Notes: generated from the sequence alone by a model not told the origin. A DNA stretch of 64,000 nt from DATFVA01 sp963832355 (GCA_963832355.1 CAWHTX010000009.1:232399-296398); one strand, 5' to 3'. Numbered from the stretch's first letter, positions 28,301 through 37,672 are shown. A program made the numbers and translations.

Positions 28301-31079
28301 TCTGGCAAATGATACAACACAGATTAAAGTTAAAATAAGAAATCTGGGAGTTTCATTTCCTAATGATTCGGTAAATGTTCAGGTATTTGCAAGTAGTGCA
28401 GACACAAGCTACCTGGTCTCAACGGAGAGGCTTCCAAATTTTGGAGAAGAAGATTCAGTTCTGGTAAACTGGTTCCCAACAGAGAGTGCCTTATATACCG
28501 TACGTGCTGAAGTTAATGAATTGGATCCGATCCCGGAAGAGGATCATTCTGACAATATTGCATCTACAACATTCGTTGTTTACAACGTTAGTCAGGCCAA
28601 TGTTCTATTTCCCCAGGATGGATTTTCAACATCAGATGCTAACATAAAATTCAGGTTTGTTGATATAGGGAACTACCTCAATCTGGATTTAACCTATTAC
28701 ATTGAAATTGATACCTCACTAAATTTTTCTGCTCCCATAATAAGTTCGGGTGCAATTAGTCCGTCTGACGGGTTGTTAGATTGGACTTCACCGCAGCTGA
28801 TACCGAATGAATATTTCTGGAGAGTTCGGATTTACGATGGGACTAATGAAGGTGAGTGGAGCAGTATCAGGTCTTTCTCAGTAACCAATACTCCGATGCA
28901 TGGATTTTATTCCCACGGGACTCAATTAAAAATGTTTAACAGGTATAATGTAAATTATTCGGATTCATTGGGTTCTCTGATTCTTAATACCTCATTATTA
29001 CCGCCTCACCCTTCAAACGAAAGGTTTATTGACGATATTGAGCTAACTGATGCTGTTTTTGATACTGTGGGGCAAACTGCAATTACAACAGATGGTACCT
29101 ATATATATTTTGCAAACATTTGGTATTTTGCTGGTCAGCGAGACCCTGAAGGGAAGTCTAAAATTTATAAAGTCGGAACCGGATATAATGGAACTGTTAA
29201 AGGTCAATTTTATGGGGCACTTCCCAACTTCAATCAGAGAGTGGGAAACAGTATTGTATATTATCCCGATGGAAATATTTATGTTACCATTGAAGATCCT
29301 TATCATTTAAAAGTAGTTAATGCCCAGACAGGAGATACCTCCTCAGTTTATATTCCCTCGGGTTTATTAAATTGGGAAACCGGTCGACCTACCCCGGGTT
29401 CATTCTATCTCAAAACTGATGGACAGTACATGTACAATCTGACCTTGTTTGATAGTACCGGCAGCAACAGGTATGTCCTCAGAACACTTGATCCGGCAAA
29501 TAACTGGCAGAAAGTAAATCCCGATCTTAAATTAGCAAGCCAGAGCTACCCTGGTTTTTCAGATTTCTTTGCAGCTGATGGATATTTATTTCCAACCGAA
29601 TATTATTACAGTAATAAGATGCGGAGTATACGCATTTCAGATGGATTCTTCGAAGAAGAATGGATTATTTTTACACCTTTTCAAAGATATTATGCCTGGT
29701 GCTATGACTGGACACATAATATTGTGATTGCTGCAAAGTACCCTGGTTACGGTACTCCGAAATTTTCCAGGTTTGAAGGCAGCTATACAGATTCCAGGGG
29801 AACCTTTACCTCTCAGGACATTGGTCCAGCCTCTAACTGGAAAAAAGTGACATACGATTTGCAGCAGAATTTATCCGGAAGTTATACTAATGTCTTATTT
29901 GGTTTGAACCGCACAACTAAGAATTATGATACTCTGGCAGTTAATATCCCCGACGATTATTCATTGCAGAATCTGAATACATCTGATTATAAATATCTTA
30001 AAATGTCCTTTCAGATGCGTGATACCACATACAATACTACAAACCCGTTGCAGTTCAAGAATATGAGAATAGATTATGATGGCCTTCCTGAGATCATGAT
30101 AACAAAGACGGACCTTTATATTTCACCGGATTCTGTCTTACAGGGACTGAATTCAACACTACATTTAAAAGTAAAAAACATTGGTTTTGTTCCTGCCGAC
30201 AGCGTGAATGTGAATCTCTATTTTAATGATTCCGACAGTTCGGTTTTCAATTCTGTTGTAAACATTGCTCCTGACAGCACAGCATTACTCGAGCGACCAT
30301 TTGAGACGGCCCCTTATATTCTGGACAATACAATGAAAATGATAGTTGGTTATCCGAAATACGAATATTTTACATTTAATAATGTAAGCAGCAATAACTT
30401 TTATATCGTTCGTGATTCAACCAATCCTGTTTTCAATATTACATTCGACGGGAAAGAGATAATAAACGGCGACCTTGTATCAGCAAAACCTGAGGTTGTG
30501 ATAACCCTGAAGGATAATAGTCCTTTGCCGCTTGATACCAGTTACTTTACCTTGATTCATACCAACGATGGAACAGCTAAGATCCTTCACTTCAGCGATC
30601 CCGATCTTGAGTACAACTACACTCCCTATCCGAATTCGGAATCGAGAATAATATGGCACCCCACGCTTGATCAGGGTGAACATATTCTGGAAATACTCGC
30701 CAAGGATGCCTCCGGCAACTTCTTCGACAGTACTTCATACCGTATAACTTTTGATGTGGTTACTGAATACGATCTGAGAGATGTGTATAATTATCCTAAC
30801 CCTTTTACCGACGGAACCTGGTTTACTTTCAAAGTTACGGGGGATAAATTACCGGATGAGCTATATGTTAAGATTTATACTGTGGCAGGAAGATTGATTA
30901 GAACTATAAATATTCCTTCTTCGGCGCTTGGCCAGGATATCGGCTTTAAGAAAGTCTTCTGGGATGGCAAAGATGAGGATGGCGATGAAATAGCTAACGG
31001 CGTCTATTTTTACAAAATGATATATAAGGTAAAAGACGTTGTTAAATCTGTGACACAAAAACTGGCCAAAATTAAGTAA
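25347..31079 (+). CDS. Giant C25 (gingipain-type) cysteine protease with T9SS sorting domain
   Basis: Secreted 1910-residue protein with signal peptide (LSLSQ near residue 20). An N-terminal propeptide-like region precedes a C25 caspase-fold peptidase at about residues 620-960. The likely catalytic His is in GNYYGHGGGYQW and the Cys in IFSVTCYTAHFD. CARDB/Ig-like repeats follow (DISLSVNNPLANDTTQIKVKI and a later similar copy), with a beta-propeller-like region between. The C-terminal about 90 residues (YNYPNPFTDGTWFTFKV to NGVYFYKM) are a type A T9SS sorting domain. It resembles the PorU sortase only in its peptidase domain and is much longer, so substrate protease is favoured. Confidence 0.88.
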   Translation: MPKSPLFLILVLFCSSLSLSQTYHIIEKNDRSIKLEFNFTNTYKLRDTVIESRVYQLIEGGEISVRNPGEPWLPEFTVNIAIPFNSTPKLEIITIDKSSLDNKLIMPFPDQDPRFYKFDVNNFDKTIYSSSRLFPEHPAELGSEFVMRYARIIQLVVSPYQYNPVTHKLNVNSKVVLKVVFNTKASEHERVTDILTKDFLKSGVINYDQAINWSGREPERVVYGGVGYGNYWYNPNKNYYKIFLKNKGLYRITFDQLVASGVPIQGGVESNKLEVVNEGNSIPIDITDGGDGIFNSGDYFQFVGNPPTPTPNARMNIYNNSNVYWFSYQSDTLAARYNNVDGYPNNYQSTLTSTIKILHIEKDSIYEPLGYAGTGNIDHWYWDKVTGSNGHPDYAFNYRFETLPDYDADSHYLKVRVNLTGMNTYGCSPDHKADFKLNEKPIGSITWDGQSNITFEKTLYISPDSIPLYSNGNYFHVETKGEVCDPNSQSDELRMNWYDMEYWRFNRTQGNHFDFISPPNSNGVIRFWLWRWTKDNMKVYIPSKNKYISNPRLLNDSDKTILFVDTVSAPTEYFCASSDYFLSPDSITADISSDLRNPGNGADYIIITHPDFLSAAQRLKTLRESQYPDSGITNPRIKIVDVNQIYDEFSYGLLDPNALRDFVRYAFENWDSPAPAYLVLFGDMSHDYRHLLTTSRPNFIPSIPYFTAKYGLAPSDNLMVDVAGNDLIPDLAIGRMSCETPEEADILMDKLENYPQDPGKEWKEDVMLASSGVSLEDELHFHFNQYSNRLADYFLIPNGIHPSRIFNFPSNHEDSMYIGGGLKIRQEIDQGVVVGNYYGHGGGYQWDLIFTNDDIQALNNTGRLPVIFSVTCYTAHFDDQDVFGEQFNKLPGRGSIGFFGNTVLTYWPIGAIIDEAIFKQIFQYRDYTVGRALLNAKISIGDAGLYGQQITLLTYLGDPGLKLALPDKPDFVIKPSDISLSVNNPLANDTTQIKVKIRNLGVSFPNDSVNVQVFASSADTSYLVSTERLPNFGEEDSVLVNWFPTESALYTVRAEVNELDPIPEEDHSDNIASTTFVVYNVSQANVLFPQDGFSTSDANIKFRFVDIGNYLNLDLTYYIEIDTSLNFSAPIISSGAISPSDGLLDWTSPQLIPNEYFWRVRIYDGTNEGEWSSIRSFSVTNTPMHGFYSHGTQLKMFNRYNVNYSDSLGSLILNTSLLPPHPSNERFIDDIELTDAVFDTVGQTAITTDGTYIYFANIWYFAGQRDPEGKSKIYKVGTGYNGTVKGQFYGALPNFNQRVGNSIVYYPDGNIYVTIEDPYHLKVVNAQTGDTSSVYIPSGLLNWETGRPTPGSFYLKTDGQYMYNLTLFDSTGSNRYVLRTLDPANNWQKVNPDLKLASQSYPGFSDFFAADGYLFPTEYYYSNKMRSIRISDGFFEEEWIIFTPFQRYYAWCYDWTHNIVIAAKYPGYGTPKFSRFEGSYTDSRGTFTSQDIGPASNWKKVTYDLQQNLSGSYTNVLFGLNRTTKNYDTLAVNIPDDYSLQNLNTSDYKYLKMSFQMRDTTYNTTNPLQFKNMRIDYDGLPEIMITKTDLYISPDSVLQGLNSTLHLKVKNIGFVPADSVNVNLYFNDSDSSVFNSVVNIAPDSTALLERPFETAPYILDNTMKMIVGYPKYEYFTFNNVSSNNFYIVRDSTNPVFNITFDGKEIINGDLVSAKPEVVITLKDNSPLPLDTSYFTLIHTNDGTAKILHFSDPDLEYNYTPYPNSESRIIWHPTLDQGEHILEILAKDASGNFFDSTSYRITFDVVTEYDLRDVYNYPNPFTDGTWFTFKVTGDKLPDELYVKIYTVAGRLIRTINIPSSALGQDIGFKKVFWDGKDEDGDEIANGVYFYKMIYKVKDVVKSVTQKLAKIK

Positions 31080-31123
31080 GTTTACTCAGCTATCTTAAAA
31101 TTTTATAAAAAAACGGAAAATTT

Positions 31124-32956
31124 ATGTGCGGTATTGTAGGATACGTCGGGGATAGAAATTGTGTCCCGATTCTAATAAATGGATTGAAAAGACTCGAATA
31201 CAGAGGCTATGATTCTGCAGGAATTGGTATTCTGAATAACGGGATCTCAAGCGTTGTAAAAAATAAAGGGAAAGTATCCCAGCTGGAGAAGAAAATCGAA
31301 AAACTTCACCTCGATGCAAATATCGGAATCGGCCATACCCGATGGGCAACTCATGGGGTTCCTAATGAAATTAACGCACATCCACATACTAACGAAACTA
31401 ATGACCTGTTTATTATTCATAACGGAATAATTGAGAACTTCAGGACACTGAAAACCGGTCTTGAAAAAATGGGATATAAATTCATTTCAGATACTGACAG
31501 TGAAGTTTTTGCCCACCTGATCGATAGCTTTATCAGAAAGGGCTACAACTTATTCAGATCTGTTCAGCTGGCACTGGGAGAGATCGAAGGTACATACGGA
31601 CTTGCTGTAATTTATAAGGGAGAACCCGATAAGCTGGTTGCAGCCCGAAAAGGTTCGCCGCTGCTGGTCGGTATTGGAGAGAACGAAAATTTTATTGCTT
31701 CAGATGTATCTGCCATTCTCGCTTACACAAAACAGGTTGTTTACCTGGAGGACGGTGAAATAGTTGAACTTTATAAGGACAAGTTTTACGCACGAACCAT
31801 AAGTGATCTTGAAATTGAAAAGGAAATTCATGAAATAAGTATGAGTCTTGAAGAAATCGATAAAGGCGGGTATTCTCATTTCATGCTTAAAGAGATAATG
31901 GAACAGCCTGAATCGGTCCGCAACTCAATGCGTGGCAGAATAATCGCTGAGAAGGGGACAGCTAAACTTGGCGGCCTCGAGCCTGTTCTGGATAAGTTAT
32001 CAAAAGCAAAAAGGATCATTATATCCGCATGCGGAACCTCCTGGCATTCCGGTCTTGTAGGTGAGTACATGCTTGAAGAATTTGCCAGGATCCCCACTGA
32101 AGTTGAGTATGCTTCTGAGTTCAGATACCGTAACCCTGTACTAAATCCTGACGACGCTATTTTCTTCATATCTCAGAGCGGAGAAACTGCTGATACTCTG
32201 GCAGCAATGAAAGAAGCCAAACTCAGAGGAGCGCTGGTTCTGGGTATCTGCAATGTGGTTGGCAGTTCTATTGCAAGGGAAAGTGAAGCAGGAGTTTACA
32301 CCCACGCAGGACCCGAAATTGGAGTAGCTTCTACAAAAGCATTTACCTCGCAGCTGGTAGTCCTTGCTCTTATCACCCTTCTGCTGGCAAGAAAGAAGAA
32401 TATGAGCCTTGCCGACGGCAAATGCATAGCTGAGGAACTGGAGAAAATTCCTGAAAAGATAAACAGAATACTCCAGCTGAATGAAAGCATTGAGAAAATT
32501 GCGGAAGTTTTTAAAGATGCTAAAAATTTCCTTTATCTAGGGCGGGGATTTAACTTTCCGGTTGCACTTGAGGGGGCTCTTAAGCTAAAAGAGATCTCCT
32601 ATATACATGCTGAAGGATATCCGGCTGCGGAAATGAAGCACGGACCAATTGCTCTTATTGATGACAATATGCCCGCTGTTTTTATTGCACCTAAGGATAC
32701 AAACTACGATAAAATTGTAAGCAACATCGAAGAAGTGAAAGCGCGCAGCGGAAGGATAATAGCAATAGCAAGCGAGAGTGACGGAAATATCGATCATCTT
32801 GTAGACTATACTATCAAAATTCCCGATACTATACGGATGCTGACACCTTTGCTGACAGTTATTCCTTTGCAGATGCTTGCATACCATATCGCAGTAAAGA
32901 AGGGATTAAATGTAGACCAGCCAAGAAATCTTGCAAAAAGTGTGACTGTAGAATAA
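31124..32956 (+). CDS. glmS: Glutamine--fructose-6-phosphate aminotransferase (isomerizing)
   Basis: Makes glucosamine-6-phosphate from fructose-6-phosphate and glutamine, the entry to UDP-GlcNAc. The catalytic Cys2 (MCGIVGYVGD) starts the glutaminase domain (GHTRWATHG, HNGIIENF). Two SIS domains follow (ISACGTSWHSG, SQSGETADTLAA, GRGFNFPVALEGALKLKE). It ends with NLAKSVTVE. 610 residues, complete. It feeds the nearby wecB and polysaccharide genes. No glmS ribozyme is visible in the 44-base leader. Confidence 0.97.
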   Translation: MCGIVGYVGDRNCVPILINGLKRLEYRGYDSAGIGILNNGISSVVKNKGKVSQLEKKIEKLHLDANIGIGHTRWATHGVPNEINAHPHTNETNDLFIIHNGIIENFRTLKTGLEKMGYKFISDTDSEVFAHLIDSFIRKGYNLFRSVQLALGEIEGTYGLAVIYKGEPDKLVAARKGSPLLVGIGENENFIASDVSAILAYTKQVVYLEDGEIVELYKDKFYARTISDLEIEKEIHEISMSLEEIDKGGYSHFMLKEIMEQPESVRNSMRGRIIAEKGTAKLGGLEPVLDKLSKAKRIIISACGTSWHSGLVGEYMLEEFARIPTEVEYASEFRYRNPVLNPDDAIFFISQSGETADTLAAMKEAKLRGALVLGICNVVGSSIARESEAGVYTHAGPEIGVASTKAFTSQLVVLALITLLLARKKNMSLADGKCIAEELEKIPEKINRILQLNESIEKIAEVFKDAKNFLYLGRGFNFPVALEGALKLKEISYIHAEGYPAAEMKHGPIALIDDNMPAVFIAPKDTNYDKIVSNIEEVKARSGRIIAIASESDGNIDHLVDYTIKIPDTIRMLTPLLTVIPLQMLAYHIAVKKGLNVDQPRNLAKSVTVE

Positions 32957-33003
32957 AATGATATTAAATTTCACATATTTGCAGGCATTATTTTCTTCTT
33001 AGA

Positions 33004-33897
33004 ATGAATATTGAGAATAGTGAAATCAAAGAGTGGTCCGATGCATACGGAGAGACCATCTGGATTGATGGAATTCCGTGGGATACGCGTAATAAAATGC
33101 TGAGGCCTATAGTCCCGCCCCATATAATTAGCAATATTAACAGGAACCTGGTTCATAAATCACTGCCTTCTACCGATGCCTTCCTTGCTTACTGGACCGA
33201 GGACTGGGACAGAGAAGAGTCAGAGTGGTGGTGGATTTGTTGCGATGATAAAAACTATGATATTGAAAATATTAATAGTTCCTTATGTAGAAGAGATATA
33301 CGAAAAGGTCTAAAGAAAACATCGGTCTCCCGGGTTGAACCTAGGGATTTCCCGGACCTGACTTACGATATATATACTTCAGCATTAAAATCTTATGGAT
33401 TTAATGATTCTGTAATACCCTCGAGGGATCAATACAGAGAGGAAATTACAAGAAGGTGCGGATACAAAGGGTATGAGCTATGGGGGGTATTCGTAGATGG
33501 TAAAATAGCCGGATTCCAGACAGTTATTGTTATCGATAATGCGGCTTTATATGATATTTCAAAATCCGATCCTGCGTTTCATAAATATAATCCAAACAAT
33601 GCTTTATATTATGTAATGACAAAACATTACCTGCAGGAAAGGCAATTGTTGTATGTAAGTAACGGACCCAGAACGCTGCTGCATTCAACTACAATAAATG
33701 ATTTTCTGCTGCGGATGGGATTCAGAAAAGTTTATGGTCGTTTAAATATTGAGTTATCTAATCTTTCAAAAATGATTTTATTTTCCGGTGTGAACAAATG
33801 GAAAGGCAGTTTGAAGGGAATAGAGAAAATTTTTCCTCAACAATGGTCTAAACTCCAGGGGTTCAGCAAACTTATTGAAATAAGCAAAAGTTTTTAA
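33004..33897 (+). CDS. FemAB/GNAT-like acyltransferase, unknown substrate
   Basis: A 297-residue soluble protein. The central part (RRDIRKGLKKTSVSRVE, YRTx-like ELWGVFVDGKIAGFQTVIVIDNAALYDISKS) resembles FemAB-like GNAT proteins that act on amino or sugar groups in cell-wall or polysaccharide metabolism. The final 60 residues (RMGFRKVYGRLNIEL) also fit. The substrate is not known. It is followed after 50 bases by another GNAT-like gene, so they probably work together. Confidence 0.55.
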   Translation: MNIENSEIKEWSDAYGETIWIDGIPWDTRNKMLRPIVPPHIISNINRNLVHKSLPSTDAFLAYWTEDWDREESEWWWICCDDKNYDIENINSSLCRRDIRKGLKKTSVSRVEPRDFPDLTYDIYTSALKSYGFNDSVIPSRDQYREEITRRCGYKGYELWGVFVDGKIAGFQTVIVIDNAALYDISKSDPAFHKYNPNNALYYVMTKHYLQERQLLYVSNGPRTLLHSTTINDFLLRMGFRKVYGRLNIELSNLSKMILFSGVNKWKGSLKGIEKIFPQQWSKLQGFSKLIEISKSF

Positions 33898-33947
33898 ATA
33901 TTTAATTTTCTTTCTTTATTTAATTTGAAATTTTTTTTGGGAACCTG

Positions 33948-34649
33948 ATGACACTAAATAAGCCCTCCCTTTCTTCCAAACCTGATCTTACAACTTTTGA
34001 AAAATCTATCAATAAACTGGTGCCTGGTTTTCTGAAAATAGAATGGAACCTGGAAGCATTACTTGCCTGCGCACTTGAAAATTTTGAACCTGGATCTGCC
34101 AGGGAAGATATTGAAATAAAATGGATTAACACATTGCAGGATATTTCGGAAGAAATGGATAATTTTTTCCGTGATATTTTGGGATACCCTATCTGGATTG
34201 TCTGGCGTCATCGTATAAAGATGAACCGCTGGAGAATAGCAGTTGGATTTTGGGATAGAAAGCCGGCTTCTTATATGATTATTCAGCAAGGTAGAAAAGA
34301 CAAGATGAGGTATGGTGAAGTCATGCATAAAAATTCAGCATTTGTGGGTCCTGCCTATACAGCCCCTTTTGCCAGGGGTAAAAAAATTTATCCATATCTT
34401 TTGTCAGAAGCTTTTGTAGAGACGAAGAAATCAGGATATGATTGGGCGTATGGTGCTGTCAGTTTTGAAAATGAATCCTCAATCAAAGGTATTGACAAAT
34501 TCGGTTTTTTTCGATTTGCTGGAAGTTTTCTGTTGCATAAATATTTTTTCAGATATCGTATCATAAAGGCTGAAGTAAGTTATCCTGAAGCTGTCGATCT
34601 GTCAAATACACAAACAAATAGAATAGTAGTAAAAAGTACTGAAAGCTAG
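33948..34649 (+). CDS. GNAT-like acetyltransferase domain protein
   Basis: A 233-residue protein. Its C-terminal half has the GNAT A-motif in a permissive form: YTAPFARGKKIYPYLLSEAF, then YDWAYGAVSFENESSIKGIDKFGFFRF. The N-terminal half, with many Trp/Arg (WIVWRHRIKMNRWRIAVGFW), is unrecognised. It is the second of two neighbouring acyltransferase-like genes downstream of glmS. No close family name can be given. Confidence 0.6.
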   Translation: MTLNKPSLSSKPDLTTFEKSINKLVPGFLKIEWNLEALLACALENFEPGSAREDIEIKWINTLQDISEEMDNFFRDILGYPIWIVWRHRIKMNRWRIAVGFWDRKPASYMIIQQGRKDKMRYGEVMHKNSAFVGPAYTAPFARGKKIYPYLLSEAFVETKKSGYDWAYGAVSFENESSIKGIDKFGFFRFAGSFLLHKYFFRYRIIKAEVSYPEAVDLSNTQTNRIVVKSTES

Positions 34650-34727
34650 CGAAAAGAGTATTTCAAAAAGAAAAAGTCTTTTGAGATTTGCAGAAAAAAC
34701 TTTATTTTTGGACTTCGAAATTTTGAA

Positions 34728-34800
34728 GGGCAGATAGCTCAGTCGGTAGAGCAAAGGACTGAAAATCCTTGTGTCGGCGGTTCGATTCCGTCTCTGCCCA
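34728..34800 (+). tRNA. tRNA-Phe (GAA)
   Basis: A 73-base cloverleaf: acceptor GGGCAGA (34728-34734) pairs with TCTGCCC (34793-34799), with discriminator A at 34800. The anticodon loop CTGAAAA gives anticodon GAA. The T-arm GGTTCGATTCC is intact. CCA is not encoded. Confidence 0.97.
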
Positions 34801-34806
34801 CCTCTT

Positions 34807-34834
34807 AAAGGCTGTTAATCAACAGCCTTTTTTT
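34807..34834 (+). terminator. Terminator of tRNA-Phe
   Basis: AAAGGCTGTT (34807-34816) and AACAGCCTTT (34821-34830) form a perfect 10-bp stem with a 4-base loop, followed by a T run. Confidence 0.9.
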
Positions 34835-34839
34835 ATTTT

Positions 34840-35165
34840 TCCCGGGTCTGTGTAAAACAATATAATCCGGTTTATAATTACTCCGGAAATTCTATGCTGC
34901 CATGGAAAAGTATATAATTATTTCCAACCATCGGGCGGGACGGAATGATGATGAATTTTATTCAGAGTATATCTATTTTTAGAAAGCTGGTGGAGAAGGT
35001 AAGTTGTTTCCTTAAAAATATTTACCTTCCGTGAGTGCCTTCCAGGTCACTTAATAATAATTAACTATTATTTAATTTCCTTGAGCGAATTAAATCGTAG
35101 TTACAGGCAATAGTCCCAATTCAGGGGAGTGTTTCCTGAGATAAAAGATCCTTACAAAAAGTTAT
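34840..35165 (+). other. Gene-free stretch of about 325 bases before the M3 peptidase
   Basis: No convincing reading frame. The only structure seen is a wide hairpin: GAAGGTAA (around 34994) against TTACCTTC (around 35024). It probably holds the peptidase promoter. Confidence 0.4.
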
Positions 35166-35177
35166 ATGAGGGAAAGT

Positions 35178-37325
35178 ATGAACAAAAGATTGATCATTGT
35201 TTTTTTGCTTACTATAAGTTTTATGTCAATAAATTATGCTGGAGAGATTAAAGAATTGAGGAAAGAGACTACCAAAAGCGACACATTATCACAGAACCCC
35301 TTTTTAAGCGAAAGTCCGCTCCCGTTCCAGGCGCCGGAATTCGATAAGATACACGATTATCATTATAAACCTGCCATTGAAGAGGGAATGAAGCAGCAGC
35401 TTGAGGAGATTAAGAAAATTGCGGATAATCCCGAACCGCCAACGTTCGAAAATACATTCGCTGCACTCGAAAAAAGCGGACAGCTGCTTACCAGGGTAAC
35501 GCTTGTATTTAATGCCATTACAAGTGCAAACACCGATACAACCCTTCAGAAGATCCAGGAGGAAGAGGCATCTAAACTTGCAGCCCATCACGATGCGATA
35601 TTCCTGAATTCCAGGCTGTTTAACAGAGTACAGACAATTTACAATAAGCGTGACCAGCTTAACCTGGATCCCGAGTCAAAAAAGCTGGTCGAATATTACT
35701 ACGATAAATTTGTTCATGCCGGTGCAAAACTCTCTGAAGAGGACCAGGCTAAATTGAAAAAGATCAATGAAGAAGAAGCCACTCTGATAGCAAAATTTGT
35801 GAATAAGCTTTTAGCTGCTACAAAGGCTGGTGCCCTTGTGGTAAGCGACAGCAGCGAACTGGAGGGCCTTACGCCCGCTGAATTCAGTGCCGCAAAACAG
35901 GCAGCTGCCGATAGAGGATTGAAGAAAAAGTGGCTGATCCCGCTTCAGAATACCACTCAGCAGCCTTCTCTTCAAACGCTTGACAACAGGAATACCCGCG
36001 AAAAATTATTTGAGAATTCCTGGAACCGGGCGGAAAAAAATGATAAGAATGACACACGGGCAACAATTGAACGTATCGCTAAACTGCGTGCCGATAAGGC
36101 AAAACTTCTGGGTTATGCAAATTATGCCGGCTGGGTGCTGGAGAACCAGATGGCGAAAACTCCGGAAACCGTGGAGAAATTCCTGGATCAGCTTATCCCC
36201 GCAACAGTAGCCAATGAGAAGAAAGAAGCTGACGCTATTCAAAGCTTTATAAATGAATCCGGGAAGAATATAAAGCTGGAACCGTGGGACTGGAATTACT
36301 ATGCTGAAAAGCTCCGCAAAAAGAAATTTAACCTGGATGAGGATGAGATTAAACCATACTTCGTTCTTGATAATGTCATCGAGAAAGGGGTATTCTATGC
36401 TGCGCATGAATTATATGGAATTACCTTTAAAGAGGTGCATAACATACCGGTTTATCAGAAAGATGTAAGGGTTTTCGAGGTGTATGATAAGGACGGCTCA
36501 CCGCTCGCTCTTTTTTACGGCGACTACTTCAAAAGAGATAATAAGGGAGGTGGGGCATGGATGGACAATTTTGTGCTGCAGTCGAAACTCCTTGGAACCA
36601 AACCCGTTGTATTCAATGTAACTAACTTTATCAAACCGGCACCGGGGGAACCCTGTCTCCTGAGTTATGATGACGTTACAACACTATTCCACGAATTCGG
36701 ACACGCCCTGCACGGCATTTTTGCCAATCAGAAGTATCCAAGTATATCAGGAACTTATGTGCCGAGGGATTTTGTTGAGTTTCCTTCCCAGTTTAATGAG
36801 CACTGGGCTTTATACCCGAAAGTACTGAAGCATTACGCATTGAATTATAAAACAGGACAGCCGATTCCCGATGAACTTGTCGATAAGATCCGGAAAGCTT
36901 ACGTGTTTAACCAGGGATACGATTTCACAGAAATAGTTGAGGCCGCGGCTCTTGATATGGCCTGGCATACGTTATCAGCAGATCAGCCTGAACAGAATTC
37001 TGATAAATTTGAGACTGCCAGCCTGAAAAAGGATAGTCTTTATATTAACGCAGTACCGCCCCGTTATCGTTCGAGCTATTTTATGCATATCTGGGGGAAT
37101 GGATATGCTGCCGGTTATTATGCTTATCTATGGTCGGAAATGCTGGATGATGATGCATATCAGTGGTTTGAGGATAACGGAGGTCTTACAAGAGAGAACG
37201 GCGACCGTTTCCGCAAGATAATTCTTTCACGCGGTGCTACAGCCGACTACAACGAAATATTCAAGGAATTTACAGGTCATTCTCCAAGTATAGAACCTAT
37301 GCTGAAGGATAGAGGACTGAAATAG
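35178..37325 (+). CDS. dcp: M3-family zinc oligopeptidase (peptidyl-dipeptidase Dcp type)
   Basis: Metallopeptidase of about 715 residues that removes dipeptides or cuts short peptides. The zinc motif HEFGHALHG and the downstream EFPSQFNEHWAL supply ligands and catalytic Glu. The substrate region has RYRSSYFMHIWGNGYAAGYYAYLWSEML. An N-terminal signal-like helix (LIIVFLLTISFMSINYAGE) suggests a periplasmic form. The ATG at 35178 has GAGGGAAA upstream and is preferred to 35166. It is monocistronic with a strong terminator. Confidence 0.9.
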   Translation: MNKRLIIVFLLTISFMSINYAGEIKELRKETTKSDTLSQNPFLSESPLPFQAPEFDKIHDYHYKPAIEEGMKQQLEEIKKIADNPEPPTFENTFAALEKSGQLLTRVTLVFNAITSANTDTTLQKIQEEEASKLAAHHDAIFLNSRLFNRVQTIYNKRDQLNLDPESKKLVEYYYDKFVHAGAKLSEEDQAKLKKINEEEATLIAKFVNKLLAATKAGALVVSDSSELEGLTPAEFSAAKQAAADRGLKKKWLIPLQNTTQQPSLQTLDNRNTREKLFENSWNRAEKNDKNDTRATIERIAKLRADKAKLLGYANYAGWVLENQMAKTPETVEKFLDQLIPATVANEKKEADAIQSFINESGKNIKLEPWDWNYYAEKLRKKKFNLDEDEIKPYFVLDNVIEKGVFYAAHELYGITFKEVHNIPVYQKDVRVFEVYDKDGSPLALFYGDYFKRDNKGGGAWMDNFVLQSKLLGTKPVVFNVTNFIKPAPGEPCLLSYDDVTTLFHEFGHALHGIFANQKYPSISGTYVPRDFVEFPSQFNEHWALYPKVLKHYALNYKTGQPIPDELVDKIRKAYVFNQGYDFTEIVEAAALDMAWHTLSADQPEQNSDKFETASLKKDSLYINAVPPRYRSSYFMHIWGNGYAAGYYAYLWSEMLDDDAYQWFEDNGGLTRENGDRFRKIILSRGATADYNEIFKEFTGHSPSIEPMLKDRGLK

Positions 37326-37365
37326 TCTATCTGCCGGGCCGTCTGCATGCGGATTATTATAACAG

Positions 37366-37403
37366 GTCCCTGCCGGGAATAACCCGGGCGGGGACTTTTT
37401 TTT
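37366..37403 (+). terminator. Terminator of the M3 peptidase gene
   Basis: Very GC-rich stem, GTCCCTGCCGGG against CCCGGGCGGGGAC with one bulge and one G-T pair, followed by a long T run. Confidence 0.9.
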
Positions 37404-37500
37404 ATGAAATCCGACAATTTACGGGCGAAATAAAATAATTGTTGCATTTCTCAACAGAAATTTTAAAATTGATTCATTATTTACTCTTATTGTTGGAAGT

Positions 37501-37665
37501 ATGATTGAAGAGAAGTGCGGTAGTGAAACATACGACAAATGCGTCGTATGTGATACGTATGAGGACTGCGTTCACAGGCATTATATAGAAAAGGGACGAC
37601 AACATTTTGTCATCCCTATAGTATTTTTTCTAATTGTGTTTACGATCTATTATCTGCTCATCTAG
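37501..37665 (+). CDS. 54-residue cysteine-rich protein with C-terminal membrane helix
   Basis: ATG at 37501 to TAG at 37665. The N-terminal half holds four cysteines (C6, C14, C17, C23) spaced C-x7-C-x2-C-x5-C, consistent with metal binding. The last 18 residues (FVIPIVFFLIVFTIYYLLI region) form one hydrophobic helix. It resembles in plan the zinc-ribbon/TM gene at 38207, on the other side of a thioredoxin-like lipoprotein gene. The coding call rests on composition and structure only. No family is recognised. Confidence 0.6.
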   Translation: MIEEKCGSETYDKCVVCDTYEDCVHRHYIEKGRQHFVIPIVFFLIVFTIYYLLI

Positions 37666-37672
37666 GCATAGA

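Noticed and set aside
25347..31079. PorU, the T9SS sortase itself
   Set aside because: Only the C25 peptidase region agrees. The protein is hundreds of residues longer, with Ig-like repeats and its own C-terminal sorting domain, as expected of cargo.
31080..31123. glmS ribozyme upstream of glmS
   Set aside because: The space between the C25 protein stop and the glmS start is 44 bases, too short for the ribozyme, and the needed core is not seen.
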